The notes beneath the pieces are model-generated. The model saw nothing but the letters and a program-made list of their open reading frames with translations, searched no databases and was not told where the DNA came from. From the NCBI RefSeq assembly GCF_001039355.2, contig NW_019773513.1:1324366-1388365 (forward strand): a stretch of DNA of 64,000 nt, given 5' to 3'. Numbering within the stretch: the first letter of the stretch is position 1; every line of letters starts with the position of its first letter. This stretch comes from Lingula anatina. Lineage: Eukaryota > Brachiopoda > Lingulata > Lingulida > Lingulidae. Both the position numbers and the translations under genes were made by a program. Positions 12,601 through 23,408 of this stretch are shown one piece after another.

Positions 12601-13335
12601 GGCCCTTGTCGTATTCAAGCTAGACCACATATAAAATCGAAAAAAAAAACAATACTATTCAAGAAAATGTATTGCACACACACCAATTAGTTAAATTTTA
12701 TGACTGTCATGTGACACAAGTATCAAAAAGTAGGAGTAAAATGTCTTTTGGAGTGATTTTTTTCGAAACATAAGATGGCGGCTTATGCATCTGCTTGTTA
12801 TTTGGCTACTGAAAGTACACCTAAGTTTTATTCTATGCTATTGCCACAAATTACTAAACAATTGCAACTGTATAAAGACCAAACTTTCTTCATCTGATAC
12901 TATATTTATAAGCACTTGTTATGAGTGGGAAATATTTTTCGTGCAATATTTATTCTCCACACACCACCTCGTGAGATGGACGTGGAGCTGGACACTTACA
13001 CAGTGAGACCCTACGGCATAAAGGTTGCAATTTATCTTCATATTTCGTGTAGTTATGCATTTAAAAAAACTTACCTGTTTTTTGATAACCTTATCCAACG
13101 TTATATCCTCTGCACTCTATACTTCTCTCATTTTAACAAACTTTTGACTGCGTTTCTGTTTGTGTCCTCTCGAAACGATAGACGAAGGCACCTATTCTGA
13201 CAAACGAGATTTAAACGAGAGCGTAACAGAGATAGGCACCCATTGTTCTCTGGGTTCTATTCATTCCGACCAATGAGAGACCGTAAAACGGGCTCTGCCC
13301 CCACGCGTGTAATCTCCTTCTGTTATAACTCCTTG
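9683..13335. mobile_element. hAT-like DNA element with perfect 31-bp inverted ends
   Basis: The left end 9683-9713 (starting CAAGGAGTTATAACAG) and right end 13305-13335 are exact reverse complements over 31 bp. The flanks ATTTTAC and ATTATAC give a roughly 8-bp target duplication with one mismatch. The related intron at 13,788 (ATTTTACCATCTTATTC) lacks the insertion. Both ends are GC-richer than the core. The duplication length suggests hAT. No transposase was recognised. Two small ATGGCGGC-type open frames, one at 12775, may be remnants. Intact ends suggest a recent or still mobilisable non-autonomous element. Confidence 0.65.
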
Positions 13336-13513
13336 ATTATACCATCTTATTCAATTTAGAAGGTATTATTTGTATGTCACAAAAGAGCAATTGATTAAAT
13401 TAAGAACAATTAACTGTCTTGCTTGCTGTCAAAGGGGCTTTGCTTGGGTCATTGCCTGAGCAGTTATGCAAACAATTACCAGCCATGTAATCAACCTAGA
13501 GATTTCATTACAG

Positions 13514-13666
13514 GGTCCAAAGTGAGGTGTGGGAAAAATACTGTATGCATTTATGGACCCTCAGGGCAACTTGTTCCATATATGACGAATGAGAGGTGTA
13601 ATGAAAAATATGGCTTCTATTGTGTTTGCAACAAAGGTTATAAAGAGGACGGATTTAATTGCATCA
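13514..13666 (+). CDS. EGF-like exon beta-1, gene 1
   Basis: Phase 1-1 exon of 153 bp if the acceptor ATTACAG at 13513 is used. A second in-frame acceptor, AAAG at 13522, would remove three residues. It encodes RCGKNTVCIYGPSGQ, then NERCNEKYGFYCVC, then NKGYKEDGFNCIS. Six cysteines are present and the GDG turn is changed to EDG. Donor GTAAGC. The upstream intron (TTGCTTGCTGTCAAAGGGGC) is the beta-type intron shared with the exons at 19347 and 42667. Confidence 0.72.
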
Positions 13667-14215
13667 GTAAGCATTATAAATTCTTCAGATTATTTATAGG
13701 GTTTGAAATCTGGTATTATAAATAATAAAAAGAATAATAGTAAAAGCTCGGACAATTTTTTATTTACTCTAAATAAACAGTTAATTTTACCATCTTATTC
13801 AATTTAGAAGGGACTATTTTTATGTCACAAAAGAGCAAGTGATTAAATTAAGAACAATTAACTGTCTTGCTTGCTGTTAATGGGACTTTGCTTGGGTCAG
13901 TGCCTGAGGACCCTCATTTATGCAAATAATTACCAACCATGTAATCAACCTAGAGATTTCACTACAGGGTCAGGGATAGTAAAATGACCGTCTATTTATC
14001 TAAATACATAATTGTGAATATCCCGTGAAAAGTCAAGCTGTGGCCCTGGTAGAGGGTAGGCATACAACATGGAACTAATTAACTAATGTGTACTGCATTG
14101 ACCTATGCTGGTGGTGCAATTAATTCAAATACTTAAATTCTATATACATAAGCAACAAATGTAAACTGAAAGAGCATGCCTAACATGCAATTGTTTTTAC
14201 AAATTTTATTTTTAG

Positions 14216-14326
14216 GCTCCTGCAATCCTAACCCTTGCCTCAATGGTGGAACTTGCACAATATTAACTGAACACGCTTTCCAATGCAACTGTACCAATCA
14301 ATATTCTGGACAATATTGCACTGCAG
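14216..14326 (+). CDS. EGF-like exon B-2, gene 1
   Basis: A 111-bp phase 1-1 exon, acceptor ATTTTTAG, donor GTAAGA. The encoded domain matches B-1 apart from one residue (YSG context NQYSGQYC instead of NHYSGQYC). All six cysteines are intact. Its near identity with B-1 and close match of the flanking introns show a recent unit duplication. Confidence 0.74.
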
Positions 14327-14532
14327 GTAAGATTATAAAGACTTAGAGTTAATATGTTGAAAAAAGTAGTAATAACAGAATGTTACTTTTTTCTAATTTG
14401 CTTTTTTAAAATGTGGAATTTAACACTGTGACCTGCTATATTAACACATAAAAATACAATAGGGTGAACTAGAAGTGATAACATGTTCTACACCTTAATA
14501 TGAAGTCAAATCTTTGTAACTTAACCTGTACA

Positions 14533-14672
14533 TCAACAGACCGGAGAGCCTGGTGGTCAAAGTGCCCGTCTCCAGATCACGAGGATGTGGGTTCAACCAT
14601 GTTCTGGGGCATACCAGTCTTTTATAAATGGTACCTGCTGTCTCCCTGCTTGGCACTCGGTACTTAGTTAAG
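14533..14672 (+). repeat. tRNA-derived SINE copy 2
   Basis: The same tRNA-like unit as at 8623, with A-box region GAGCCTGGTGGTCAAAG and B box GGGTTCAACCA (14589-14599). The intron carrying it follows exon B-2, just as copy 1 follows B-1. Confidence 0.55.
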
Positions 14673-14915
14673 TAGGGGTTGAAACAGATTTCCAGATGTG
14701 ACAGTGAGAGACATTATTCCTGTATTAGCTCTGAGCACCTAATAGGGCAGTGGGGATCTTTTCCCCAGGGAGGCAAGAGCATCTCCACCAAGTGTGTATA
14801 TTAACCAGGTGCCCATTATACATCCATTATATACGTCTGCACGTCCACAATACTGGGTAACAACATTGGGACATAGGCAACATGGCTTTGATCTTGGGAA
14901 CACGCTTTCCACTAA

Positions 14916-15129
14916 GACTGCATTCCCACAGATTTAGATCGATCCATCTGGATTGACCTAACTCCCTGGGGCTCACGCTAAATTGCTGTCAGACGAGCGC
15001 GCACGGAAGTTAATTACCCCCTTACAGCTTTTAGTAGGCGGGACAGACATTTAAGCCGGCTAAGCTGACAGTAATCTAGTGAGACTCCCCATGGGGATAG
15101 ATCGATCTAAAATCTGTGGGAATGCAGTC
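14916..15129. mobile_element. MITE copy 2
   Basis: A 214-bp palindromic element with ends GACTGCATTCCCACAGATTT and the reverse complement ATCTGTGGGAATGCAGTC, and internal GATCGATC. It interrupts GCACGCTTTCC...TTAGAAT, which is continuous at 9247 and 41861. The flanking TAA/TTA is a degraded 3-bp duplication. Confidence 0.6.
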
Positions 15130-15278
15130 TTAGAATAAGCACTGTTATATGCTTTATATTAATCATCTTTATATTCATTTCAATCACACTTAAGCCATAA
15201 TAACACATACGATGATAATAGAAAGGGACATATCTTGACCAGGTGCCAACTTATATTGAATTTTTTATTTGTTTTCAG

Positions 15279-15419
15279 TGAGGTGTGGGGAAAATGCCAT
15301 ATGTATTCATGGACCCTTTAGGCAACAAATGCCATTGATGAATGAGAGGTGTGATGAAAGAAATGACTACCGATGTATTTGCAACAATGGTTATGAAGGG
15401 GACGGATTTAACTGCACCA
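15279..15419 (+). CDS. EGF-like exon alpha-3, gene 1
   Basis: A 141-bp phase 1-1 exon, acceptor TTTTCAG, donor GTAAGC. It encodes RCGENAICIHGPF, then NERCDERNDYRCIC, then NNGYEGDGFNC, with all six cysteines. The next exon downstream in frame could be the terminal exon at 18173 or the beta exon at 19347. Confidence 0.73.
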
Positions 15420-15837
15420 GTAAGCATTATAAATTCTTCAGATTATTTATAGGGTTTGAAATCTGGGAGTATAAATAATAAAGATAAATAATAAAAGCTC
15501 AGACAATTTTTTCATTTATTTACTTAAAATAAACAGTTAATTTTATCATCTTATTCAATTTAATGTCATAACATAACTTAGTCTTCATGGCATCGTAACT
15601 GCTGGGGTCGCGCTAGCGCTCGCCAATTTCACCAAATGCGAAAATAAATGGACTTTGGCGAAACATTTTGAAAAATGGGCATAGTAATTTTGCCAATTTG
15701 GCGAAAGCATATCTGGTCGAGCCAGGTATGCAAACGTCCCATAACTATTCGTCACAACTGTGAAAACGACATTAACGTGCACCCGATTATGTTTAGAATA
15801 CAATCTAATTATAGCAAGGTCAAATTACCATATAAAG

Positions 15838-16548
15838 AAATTGACCCATGACGCACATTGGCCTATCACATGACTATCAAAATGGCAGACAACAAAATGA
15901 TTGATAGTGAAATAAGAAAAAAATCTCAACAATTTCAATTTTAATTGTTAATAATTAAAATCTATTCGGTTGTAGGGACATTATTTTCTAGTTGTTTTCA
16001 ACTCTGACCATGGCTGGCCAAGTTACTGGCAGTAACTACTGGCAGCGCGAGCCAGTTACTATAAGTTACTATAAGTAACTGGCTCGCGCTCCTAGTAATT
16101 ACGCGGCGGGATATTCAGGGCACAGACCATGATCATAAGATAGCGCAAATAGAAAATAGAAATTAGAAAATAGACATTGCATGTGAACGAAGCCTTAGAC
16201 GATCGACCAAAATAGTTTGACGATCGACGAGAATAGTTACACCATCGACGAAAATAGTGACAGCATTGGTTTAAATACACCGTTGACGAGAAATGTTTGA
16301 CAATATTGAATTGACGAAAATAGATGCTGAAGTTATGATAGGGTCGTTTAAACTTGAAACTGAATCGATGGGAAGGCAGCGAATCGAAGATACATAACGG
16401 AATCGACGACATGAATTTTTGCCCTTTTGGCCGCAGGCATTGAATCGACGAAACATAACTGAATCGACGACATGATGGGAAGGCAGTGAATCGACGAAAC
16501 TTAACTGAATTGACGACATGAATATCTGCCCTTTTGGCCGCCCATACC
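15838..16548. mobile_element. Degraded copy of foldback-type element, with nested insertion
   Basis: 15838-16026 matches the central part of the element at 49117-50112 (CACATTGGCCTATCACATGA and onward). 16200-16548 matches its right arm, with ACGATCGACGA repeats and the terminal GGCCGCCCATA. A second repeat (starting AGTAACTGGCTCGCGCT, also found at 50848) sits between them, so this copy is nested and lacks its left arm. Confidence 0.5.
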
Positions 16549-16611
16549 AATAGCGTTGCGCGTGTGATTGATTGGTTTCTTAAAGCGTGTTCAGCGTGTG
16601 CTGTGAATAAA

Positions 16612-16713
16612 AATGGCGGGTGCAGGATCTAAACAAAAACTTTCTGATATGAAGAAGTCAAGAAGATATCTCTCCGAAAAATTTATTTTTTTGTTAAAGT
16701 ACAGAAGGAAATA
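16612..16713 (+). CDS. Short ORF starting MAGAGSKQKL, unrecognised
   Basis: A 33-codon frame with a strong start context (AAAAATGGCGGG), rich in Lys and Arg (KKSRRYLSEKF). It lies in repeat-rich intron DNA next to the foldback element. It may be a first exon of a transposase or a chance frame. No family recognised. Confidence 0.15.
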
Positions 16714-18172
16714 AGTAACTTTGTTGTGTAGGGGTGGGTCAGGTCAAGGGTTATATTGGAGGCGCCTTCTCACAGCACAAACTCCCGGGGACGACACGTG
16801 AAAAAGATGGTATGTACCGTGCGATCTTGTGAAAAGTAATTAAAGTTTTAGTCAGTGTATTAAATATTTAAAAGCATATCGCTATATATCTTGAACTTTC
16901 CCTCGTTGACATAACTATTACAAATCGTAACAAGCTATTCCAGTCCCACAACTGAAAAATCAATACTAGAAGGGATCGGTGTCTCTGTATTTTTAACTGT
17001 CGGAAACTAGTCTGTTGTCTAGACAACAAACTACCTGTCATCAAGTTACTAAGAGTAGATTTAACTAAAAAAATCAATAAACTGGCACCAGCCGAGAATA
17101 ATGTAAGGAGAATTTGCTGTATTGACTTGGGGCTCAGACTAAACTGAATTTCAGGCTAAACGTTTAAATCAAAAGTTTTTATTGCTCACAATCATGTCAC
17201 TTTTAGAAGTAAGTTTTTTTAATCTGAAGAAGGGATGAGGTTTTTCCGACTATTTGTGGGTTTCCGACTTTTTGGGGTGGGGCCAAAATAGCATACCTGA
17301 GATCGATGCAGATCTTTACAAAAATGGAGGTGGGCGTGACGTATCCACCGACGAGACCTTGCTGTAGCAATTGGAAATCTGAACTCTTTTGACCTTTTTT
17401 GAACTTTGCAATGAATAAAACTGAATATTGCCCCCTATTTATTTAACATATTTGTTAATGTTTAATACAGTCCCATTGTCACTGGCTTTCAATGACCTGT
17501 CTTTTTTTTTTCAGTTTTAGTTGATCTGTCTGCAGACAAAGTGTCAAGCCATTCAAATGTATTAGTTCAGCAGCAAGGGAAATGACATTAATGTGGACCC
17601 ACACATCTAATACAACCGGAAGAGGACGGGGTCCAAACCATTTTAAAAACATCAATTTTGAACACTTGCATCATTTATTTTTTACAACTTTCGGATGATG
17701 CATGTGTTACATGTATATACTAAAAGAAGCTGAACAATTACAAAAAAAGGAAAGATTCATTAGATTTTAAATCTTGTTTGCATCAACATTGTAAAAAATG
17801 CATTTAAAATGGAATAAATATTGGTTGAAATTCCTTAAATCGTTATTTTTTTTATTTGGCTAAAAATATTAAAAGATGTCTAAAAAAATTTGATTTGGCT
17901 AAAATTGTTCAGAAGTTTGGATAAAGCAAAAAAAAAAAAAAAAAATGCTAGCGCTAATCTAAAACTGTAACATTGATTACAACTTTATTTGACAATTGGT
18001 TTTCTTTATAGTTGAAAACCTGAATTGTTGTTTTCTTTGCTGTTATCAATACTAAATTTAAAACTCTTAAGGATAATTGCTCACCTATTTTATACTCTGG
18101 AGTTGTAAAGTAATACAATGAATGCACAAAAATGTGATCATGCTGTTCATAAAATATTTTCCTTTTTTACAG

Positions 18173-18186
18173 AGAGTACCAAATAA
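18173..18186 (+). CDS. Terminal coding exon T1 of EGF gene 1 (candidate)
   Basis: After a strong pyrimidine tract and acceptor TTTTTTACAG, the phase-1 frame reads four residues (KSTK) then TAA. Homologous sites at 19838 and 43176 have the same layout, so each looks like the last exon of an EGF gene with a short basic tail and a long 3' UTR. Here the shared AATAAAATC poly(A) motif is changed to GATAAAATC (about 18,280), so T1 may be poorly used. Confidence 0.4.
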
Positions 18187-18807
18187 ATTTCCCAATGAAG
18201 ATATTTATTTCAAGCAACCAGAACTGTGCAATTATCTAAGAATCACCAATGGAAGTAAGATTTATTCAGAGAAGCACTGATAAAATCATAACGGTTCCAC
18301 ATTTAGTGTACTATCAATTTGATTCAGATGAAAATAAAAAATGGCATTGCATGTGGTACTTTTTAAGTGAATCCTCAATGAATGTGATAATTAAGCCATT
18401 ATTTATATTGACAATATGGGAACGTCTTACCTTACAGATATAGGACAGCACTATTACAGGGTATGAAATTGGTATAAATTTGAAGCTGGAAAGTAGCCAG
18501 CCCTGACCAAAAGTAGCCAGCCCTGAATTTTGAATAAAGACTTAGATAACAGAAAATGGTTCAGAGTTAATATGCAAAAAAAAAAAAAAAAAAAATAATA
18601 ATAATAATAATAAAATAAAATAAAATAGAATAGAATAACAGAATGTTACATTTTTTCCTAATATGCTTTTTTAAAAATGTGAAAATAAACATTGTGACCT
18701 GTTCTAATAAGATGCTGGCACATAAAAATACAACAGGGTGAACTGGAAGTGATAACAACATCTTCACCTCAATATGAAGTCAAATCTTTGCAACTAAATC
18801 TGCACAG

Positions 18808-18866
18808 CAACCGACCGGATGGCCTTGTGGTCAAAGTGCCCGTCTCCTGGGACATACCAGTCTTGT
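18808..18866 (+). repeat. tRNA-derived SINE copy 3, truncated
   Basis: It begins like the other copies (GATGGCCTTGTGGTCAAAG) but jumps from CGTCTCC to TGGGACATACCAG, which deletes the B-box arm. Confidence 0.5.
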
Positions 18867-18906
18867 CCAAGTGCCAATTTCACATATTTTAAAAATTTGT
18901 TCCCAG

Positions 18907-19047
18907 CTAGGTGTGGGGAAAATGCCGTATGCATTCATGAACGCTTTGGGCTGCATTTTCCACAGATGAATGAGAGGTGCGATGAAAAATATTACTATCA
19001 TTGTGTTTCCAACAACGGTTATGAATAGGACAGAATAAATGGCAACG
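18907..19047 (+). pseudogene. Decayed EGF-like alpha exon
   Basis: A 141-bp segment aligned end to end with the alpha exons, with acceptor CCCAG and donor-like GTAAAC. It keeps four of six cysteines. The fifth is Ser (TGTGTTTCC), an in-frame TAG follows NNGYE at 19026-19028, and the GDGFNC end has been lost. If included it would truncate the protein; skipping is silent because the exon length is a multiple of three. Confidence 0.65.
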
Positions 19048-19346
19048 GTAAACATTACAAATTCTTCAGATTATTTATAGGGTTTGAAATCTGGGAGTAT
19101 AAATAATAGAAATAAATAATAAAAGCTCAGACAATTTTTTCATTTATTTACTCTAAATGAACAGTTAATTTATCACCTTATTCAATTAAGAGAGGGCTAT
19201 TTTTATCTGTCACAAAAGAGCAAGTGATTAAATTCAGAGCAAATAACTGTCTTGCTTGCTGTCAAGGGGGCTTTGCTTGGGTCAGTGCCTGAGCAGTTAT
19301 GCAAACAATTACCAACCATGTAATCAACCTAGATATTTCATTACAG

Positions 19347-19493
19347 GGACAGTGAGGTGTGGGGAAAATGCCATATGCATCTATGGACCTTTTGGGCAAC
19401 AAGTTCCATTCATGAGAGAGAGGCGCGATGATAAATATGGCTACCGATGTATTTGCGCCTATGGTTTTAAAGGGGACGGGTTTAATTGCATCA
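19347..19493 (+). CDS. EGF-like exon beta-2, third cysteine lost, gene 1
   Basis: A 147-bp phase 1-1 exon with acceptor ATTACAG (alternative GACAG six bases later), donor GTAAGC. It encodes VRCGENAICIYGPFGQ, then RERRDDKYGYRCIC, then AYGFKGDGFNC. Where every other copy has NERC, this one has RERR: TGC became CGC, so one disulphide cannot form. It is otherwise open. Either a recent loss or a domain under relaxed selection. Confidence 0.65.
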
Positions 19494-19837
19494 GTAAGCA
19501 TTTTAAATTCTTCAGATTGTTAATAAGGTTTGGAATTTGGGAGCATTAATAATGAAAATTAAAATCTTTATTTTATCAACTTATTTAGTTTAATGTCATA
19601 ACATGAATAAATCTTCATGGTATCATATTGTAACTTTGATTATGTTTATTTGACATGTTATGTAATGATTGGTGGTTTTATTTATAGTTGAAGGCCTGAA
19701 CTGTCTTCTTTGGTATTATTAAAAAAATCAAAAACAAACTAAGGATAATTGTTCATCTATTTTATACTTTAAAGATGTAAAGAAATATGCATTAAAAAGT
19801 GATCATGCTGTTCCTAAAATGTTTTTCTTTTTTACAG

Positions 19838-19851
19838 GAAAAAACAAATAA
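19838..19851 (+). CDS. Terminal coding exon T2 of EGF gene 1
   Basis: Acceptor TTTTTTACAG. The phase-1 frame gives RKNK then TAA at 19849-19851. The 3' UTR continues to an AATAAAATC signal near 19,975. Compared with T3 at 43176 there is one extra G after the acceptor, which shortens the tail from eight residues to four. Confidence 0.5.
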
Positions 19852-20177
19852 ATCTCCCAAATAAAGCAATGTAGTGAAAAATCTGCTAAGGAAGACGTCT
19901 ATTTGAAGCAACCAGAACTACACAATTATCTAAAAAATCACAGATGGAAGTTAGATTTATTCAGAGAAACACTAATAAAATCATGTTGGTTCCACATGTA
20001 CACGGTAGTATATCAAATTCTTTCATACAGATAAAAAAAACTTAGCATCGCATGTGGTACTTTTTAAGTGGTTCCTCAATAATTAAGCCATTATCCATAT
20101 TGACTATATGTGAAGGTCTGACCTTTCAGATATGGGACAGCACGACAGCACTATTACTGAGACATTATAGTATGATT

Positions 20178-20690
20178 CTTTGAGTGAAATTCATGATTAT
20201 TCCAGTATAACCCCTATCACAACCATTATGGAAGAACTCAAAAATATTGAAATTAATGGAAAGACTGTTTTCCATACAAGATGGTGTAAAAAGGGTATAT
20301 TTTACATCAATGATATTATAAATGATGTTTGAAATTTCAAAAAAAAAAAAAAAAAAAAAAAAATCCTCCAAGGCCATATAATATCACCAGATAAAAGTGT
20401 AGGTGAATGGCACACAAATATAAAAAAACTAAAGTAATAATAATTATTGGCAACTAGCATTAAAGAAACAGATCACACAAAACTGACAAAACATCAATTC
20501 AGAATAAATCATAAAATATTCAGTACTAATATTTACCTTATGAATTTTTAAAAGAATCAGAACAGTGTGAATTTTGCAATACCGCTAAGGAAATATTCTT
20601 CACGTTTTTGGGGATTCAATCATTGTCCACATGTTCAAAATGTTTGGACATGCATCATTTGCTCCATTAAAGATAATTTAGGTGTGGTCA
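20178..20690 (+). mobile_element. LINE fragment, L1/Tx1-like C-terminal region, decayed
   Basis: Translated pieces give NGKTVFHTRWCKKGIFYIND, then after a poly-A run and frameshifts a stretch with CPHVQNVW following FWGFN. These resemble the C-terminal part of L1/Tx1-type retrotransposon ORF2 (a 'kGI.yI.Dl' block, then a Cys/His end with 'FW.C...fW'). There are many stops and no ends were identified. Confidence 0.4.
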
Positions 20691-20754
20691 TTGCGGGATC
20701 TCCAGCGATTTTTGTATTTGGGCTTGTATATGTACATGCATACAACATTTATGT

Positions 20755-21710
20755 ACCTATCTTAACAAGGCAGGAAAGCTGTCAAATTACAGACAAAAAG
20801 CAGGAAATAACTATGCATAAAATAGGCTACTGTCAATTCTGATGCAAAAGTACATTATGTTAAACTGCAAATTCAACATCAAATTTTAATTATGCTCAAC
20901 AGGTTATACCAATGTAAGTAAAATGCGTAACAAGCATAAGGCTTCAGGCCCATGGCAGTTCAAGTTAACACTTTGAAAAGGTATAACTTCCAGAAAAAGA
21001 AGCCAATTAGACTGCTTTTCCAACTCAGGCTGCATTTTAGTCCTGTATTTCTTTTTTTGAACGTTTGGCAATTATAAGTAACATGGTTTTCCCATAATAG
21101 TCATCATGGCAGCAGCACCCAAAATTGTGTTTTCTTCTATTCTGATGCAATATTACGTAATGGTTAACAGCATAATGACCGTCAATTCTTAATAATAAAA
21201 TATACGTATCATGGATTTTCAGAAAATGTGACTAGCATGGGTCTTCAAGCCTGTGGAACTTCAAAGTCACACTTTGAAAATGCCAATATGTGAAAAATTA
21301 AATTTTCACAAAAAAAAAAAAAAAAAAAAAAAACTGTTAAACTAGCAGAAAGAATTACCAAACAGACTCCATTGCCTACTGAAGCTGTATTTTAGTCCCA
21401 TGTTTTTTTCCTGTAAGTTTGAGAACAGTAAGTGACATGGTTTTTCTTAAATGGTCATCATGGGAGCAGTGCCCAAAATATATTTTTTTTTTTTGCAAAT
21501 TTTGATGCAATATTACATAACGTTTAACAGCATAATGACCATCAATTTTTAATAATAAAATATTAGCATTATGGATATTCAGAAAATGTGACTAGCAAAG
21601 GTCTTCAGGCCCATGGAACTTCAAAGTCACAACTTGAAAATGTTAAAATGCAAACAAGACAGCACTGTTCTGAAATGATTTTTTTTCCCATTTTTTACAA
21701 TTTTTAACAT
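20755..21710. repeat. Dispersed repeat with about 300-360-bp internal tandem units
   Basis: A block beginning AAGCTGTCAAAT and ACAGACAAAAAGCAGGAAAT is followed by three diverged units. Each carries a CTTCAGGCCCATGG-like motif (20940, 21240, 21607), TCACACTTTGAAAA, and a Met-free AT-rich stretch. Inverted or direct partial copies occur near 1440-1700, 29690-29930, 31730-31970, 35460-35700, 45545-45785 and 50295-50860. No coding potential seen. Confidence 0.5.
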
Positions 21711-22044
21711 AAAACAAAATTAACAGTTTACTGCCATTTTTATATGATCAACTAAAAAATTGATGAGATGGGAAAATATCAATAAAGCAGTGTTAAATGT
21801 CCAATTTCTTCCATTCTGAGATTCTGAACATAGTGAATGATTGAATCTGACAAACTGCAATTATATGAGTTTATTTCAATTTTTGAAACTTTATTACACA
21901 ATACACGCTAACAAGTTAACCATCATTTTTACAAAATCAACTAACAATGTTGTAAAGATGCAGGAAATTTCAAAGAAACACTTTTACGTATCTTATAAAT
22001 TAAATAATGAAACTGTTTACATGCCTAAGAATTGAATCTGAGGA

Positions 22045-22440
22045 AATGTGAAAAAAAACAGCGTAACTTCTAAAATAATGGCCCGATTACGCTGATTTTT
22101 TAGCTCAACCTGCGTTTTAGCAGGATTGACCACTCCTGTGAGTTTAATGACAATTGGTCTATCTGTTTTTCTTATATTGTGTTTACAGTGTTGCATTTAT
22201 GCAGAAAAGTGAAAAAAAAGCATAACTACTAAAATAGTGACCCGATCATGCCGATTTTCGAACTTGATCTGCGTTTTAGTAAGATTGGTTACTCCAGTGA
22301 GTTTCATGACAACAGGCCTATCGGTTTTGCTTGAAATGTGTTAACGGTGTTGCATATATGCTGAAAAATGAAAAAAATAGCATAAATTGTACAATAATGG
22401 CCCGGTCATACTGATCTTCGAACTTGACCTGCGTTTTATG
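22045..22440. repeat. Tandem repeat, about 160-bp unit, 2.4 copies
   Basis: Units start GTGAAAAAAAACAGCGTAAC (22047), GTGAAAAAAAAGCATAAC (22209) and ATGAAAAAAATAGCATAA (22368). Each continues with a TGGCCCGATTACGCTGAT-like core and CCTGCGTTTTA. A fragment (GGCCTATTGGTTTTCCTTGA) recurs near 60,085, so the unit is dispersed as well. Confidence 0.55.
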
Positions 22441-22516
22441 AATATTCGTCAGCTATGTAAATATAAAGCCAAAAAGTAAAACTGTCTTCCACTTATGGTG
22501 TTAATGCTGAAAGTGC

Positions 22517-22603
22517 ACGGCGACGGCGACGGCGACATGAATGGCGACGGCGACGACAGACGCAGGTGATGGCAATATGTACAGACACATCTGTGTCTGT
22601 ACA
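22517..22603. repeat. CGACGG minisatellite followed by 26-nt inverted repeat
   Basis: A GGCGAC/GACGG hexamer-like run is followed by TGTACAGACACA, TC, then TGTGTCTGTACA (22578-22603), a perfect 12-bp hairpin with a 2-base loop. The same pair recurs at 59216-59305. Half copies lie at 24881 and 61444. Probably the end of a dispersed repeat. Confidence 0.6.
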
Positions 22604-23043
22604 TAAAAATAAAGGGATTTAAAATATATGTAGAATGAGAACAAAAATCCCAAGATGGCAAAGAATTGGGGGATATGTAAAATACTACAGAGATACTTGT
22701 ATAAATTCTTTATATGTATACAGAAAAAAAACAATATTATGTTGAAAGAAAATTAGAAAATTTTAATTGTATATTACAATTAAATTGATGAGCACCCATT
22801 TAGGAATATACTTCTTGGTATTTTACTGTAAGATTAAACAAGTTTTAAGTTAAAAATTGTCAATCTCTATTTCCATCCTAAGCTGCACTACTGGAATTGT
22901 ATATTTTTATTCTGAGACAGAGAGAGAGAGAGAGAGAGTGCGTGAGCATATGATTCATAGTTGAAAATTAATTAAAGTATTGTATTTTGTTTGCTTTCAT
23001 GTAAAAAAGTACAGTTACTAGCCAGTTACTTGCGGTGGCTTAT

Positions 23044-23408
23044 TTCGGTTTTTAATGCCTTAAAATAGTCTAGTGATAATGCTGATGGCCTGAACCATTA
23101 TTAACAACCTTTCCAAATCTCTTAATCTGGACAAGAAAGGTCCAATTAACTTGTTACTAAGATGATTCACTTCCCTAGCAATGGTTGCTGAGCAAGGCTT
23201 TGAAACTTTTGGCACTATCCTGATCAGCATAGTCCAAAGAAAACATCTGTGCCAAGTTCCATGCTTTTTCCACCTCCACATGTGCCGTTGCTGCAGTGAC
23301 CTGGCATTTATACATTGGAGCAGAGATTAAATTCATTTTAAGACACGTGTGGAGACGGACAGACCAGTGGGGAATCAGTGGCATCGCTTCTGGAGTGGGG
23401 TCAGCCAT
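23044..23408 (-). pseudogene. Unrecognised gene-like repeat, MADPTPEAMPLIP frame
   Basis: On the minus strand a 77-codon frame starts MADPTPEAMPLIPHWSVRL (ATG at 23406-23408) and ends at a stop near 23175. A second frame, overlapping by a shift near that stop, carries AREVNHLSNKLIGPFLSRL and ends ITRLF. Together they look like one protein of roughly 115 residues broken by a single frameshift. Partial copies lie at 26905-27052 (with a stop) and, rearranged, at 43545-43690. I do not recognise the family; the copies suggest a retrocopy or a repeat-borne gene. Confidence 0.35.

Noticed and set aside
16092-16550. 152-codon minus-strand frame rich in SRRF/VSSIQ repeats
   Set aside because: It is the translation of the ACGATCGACGA minisatellite arms; the repeat structure explains the open frame.
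22045-22440. CRISPR-like array
   Set aside because: Units of about 160 bp with no short spacers, in an animal genome; ordinary tandem repeat.
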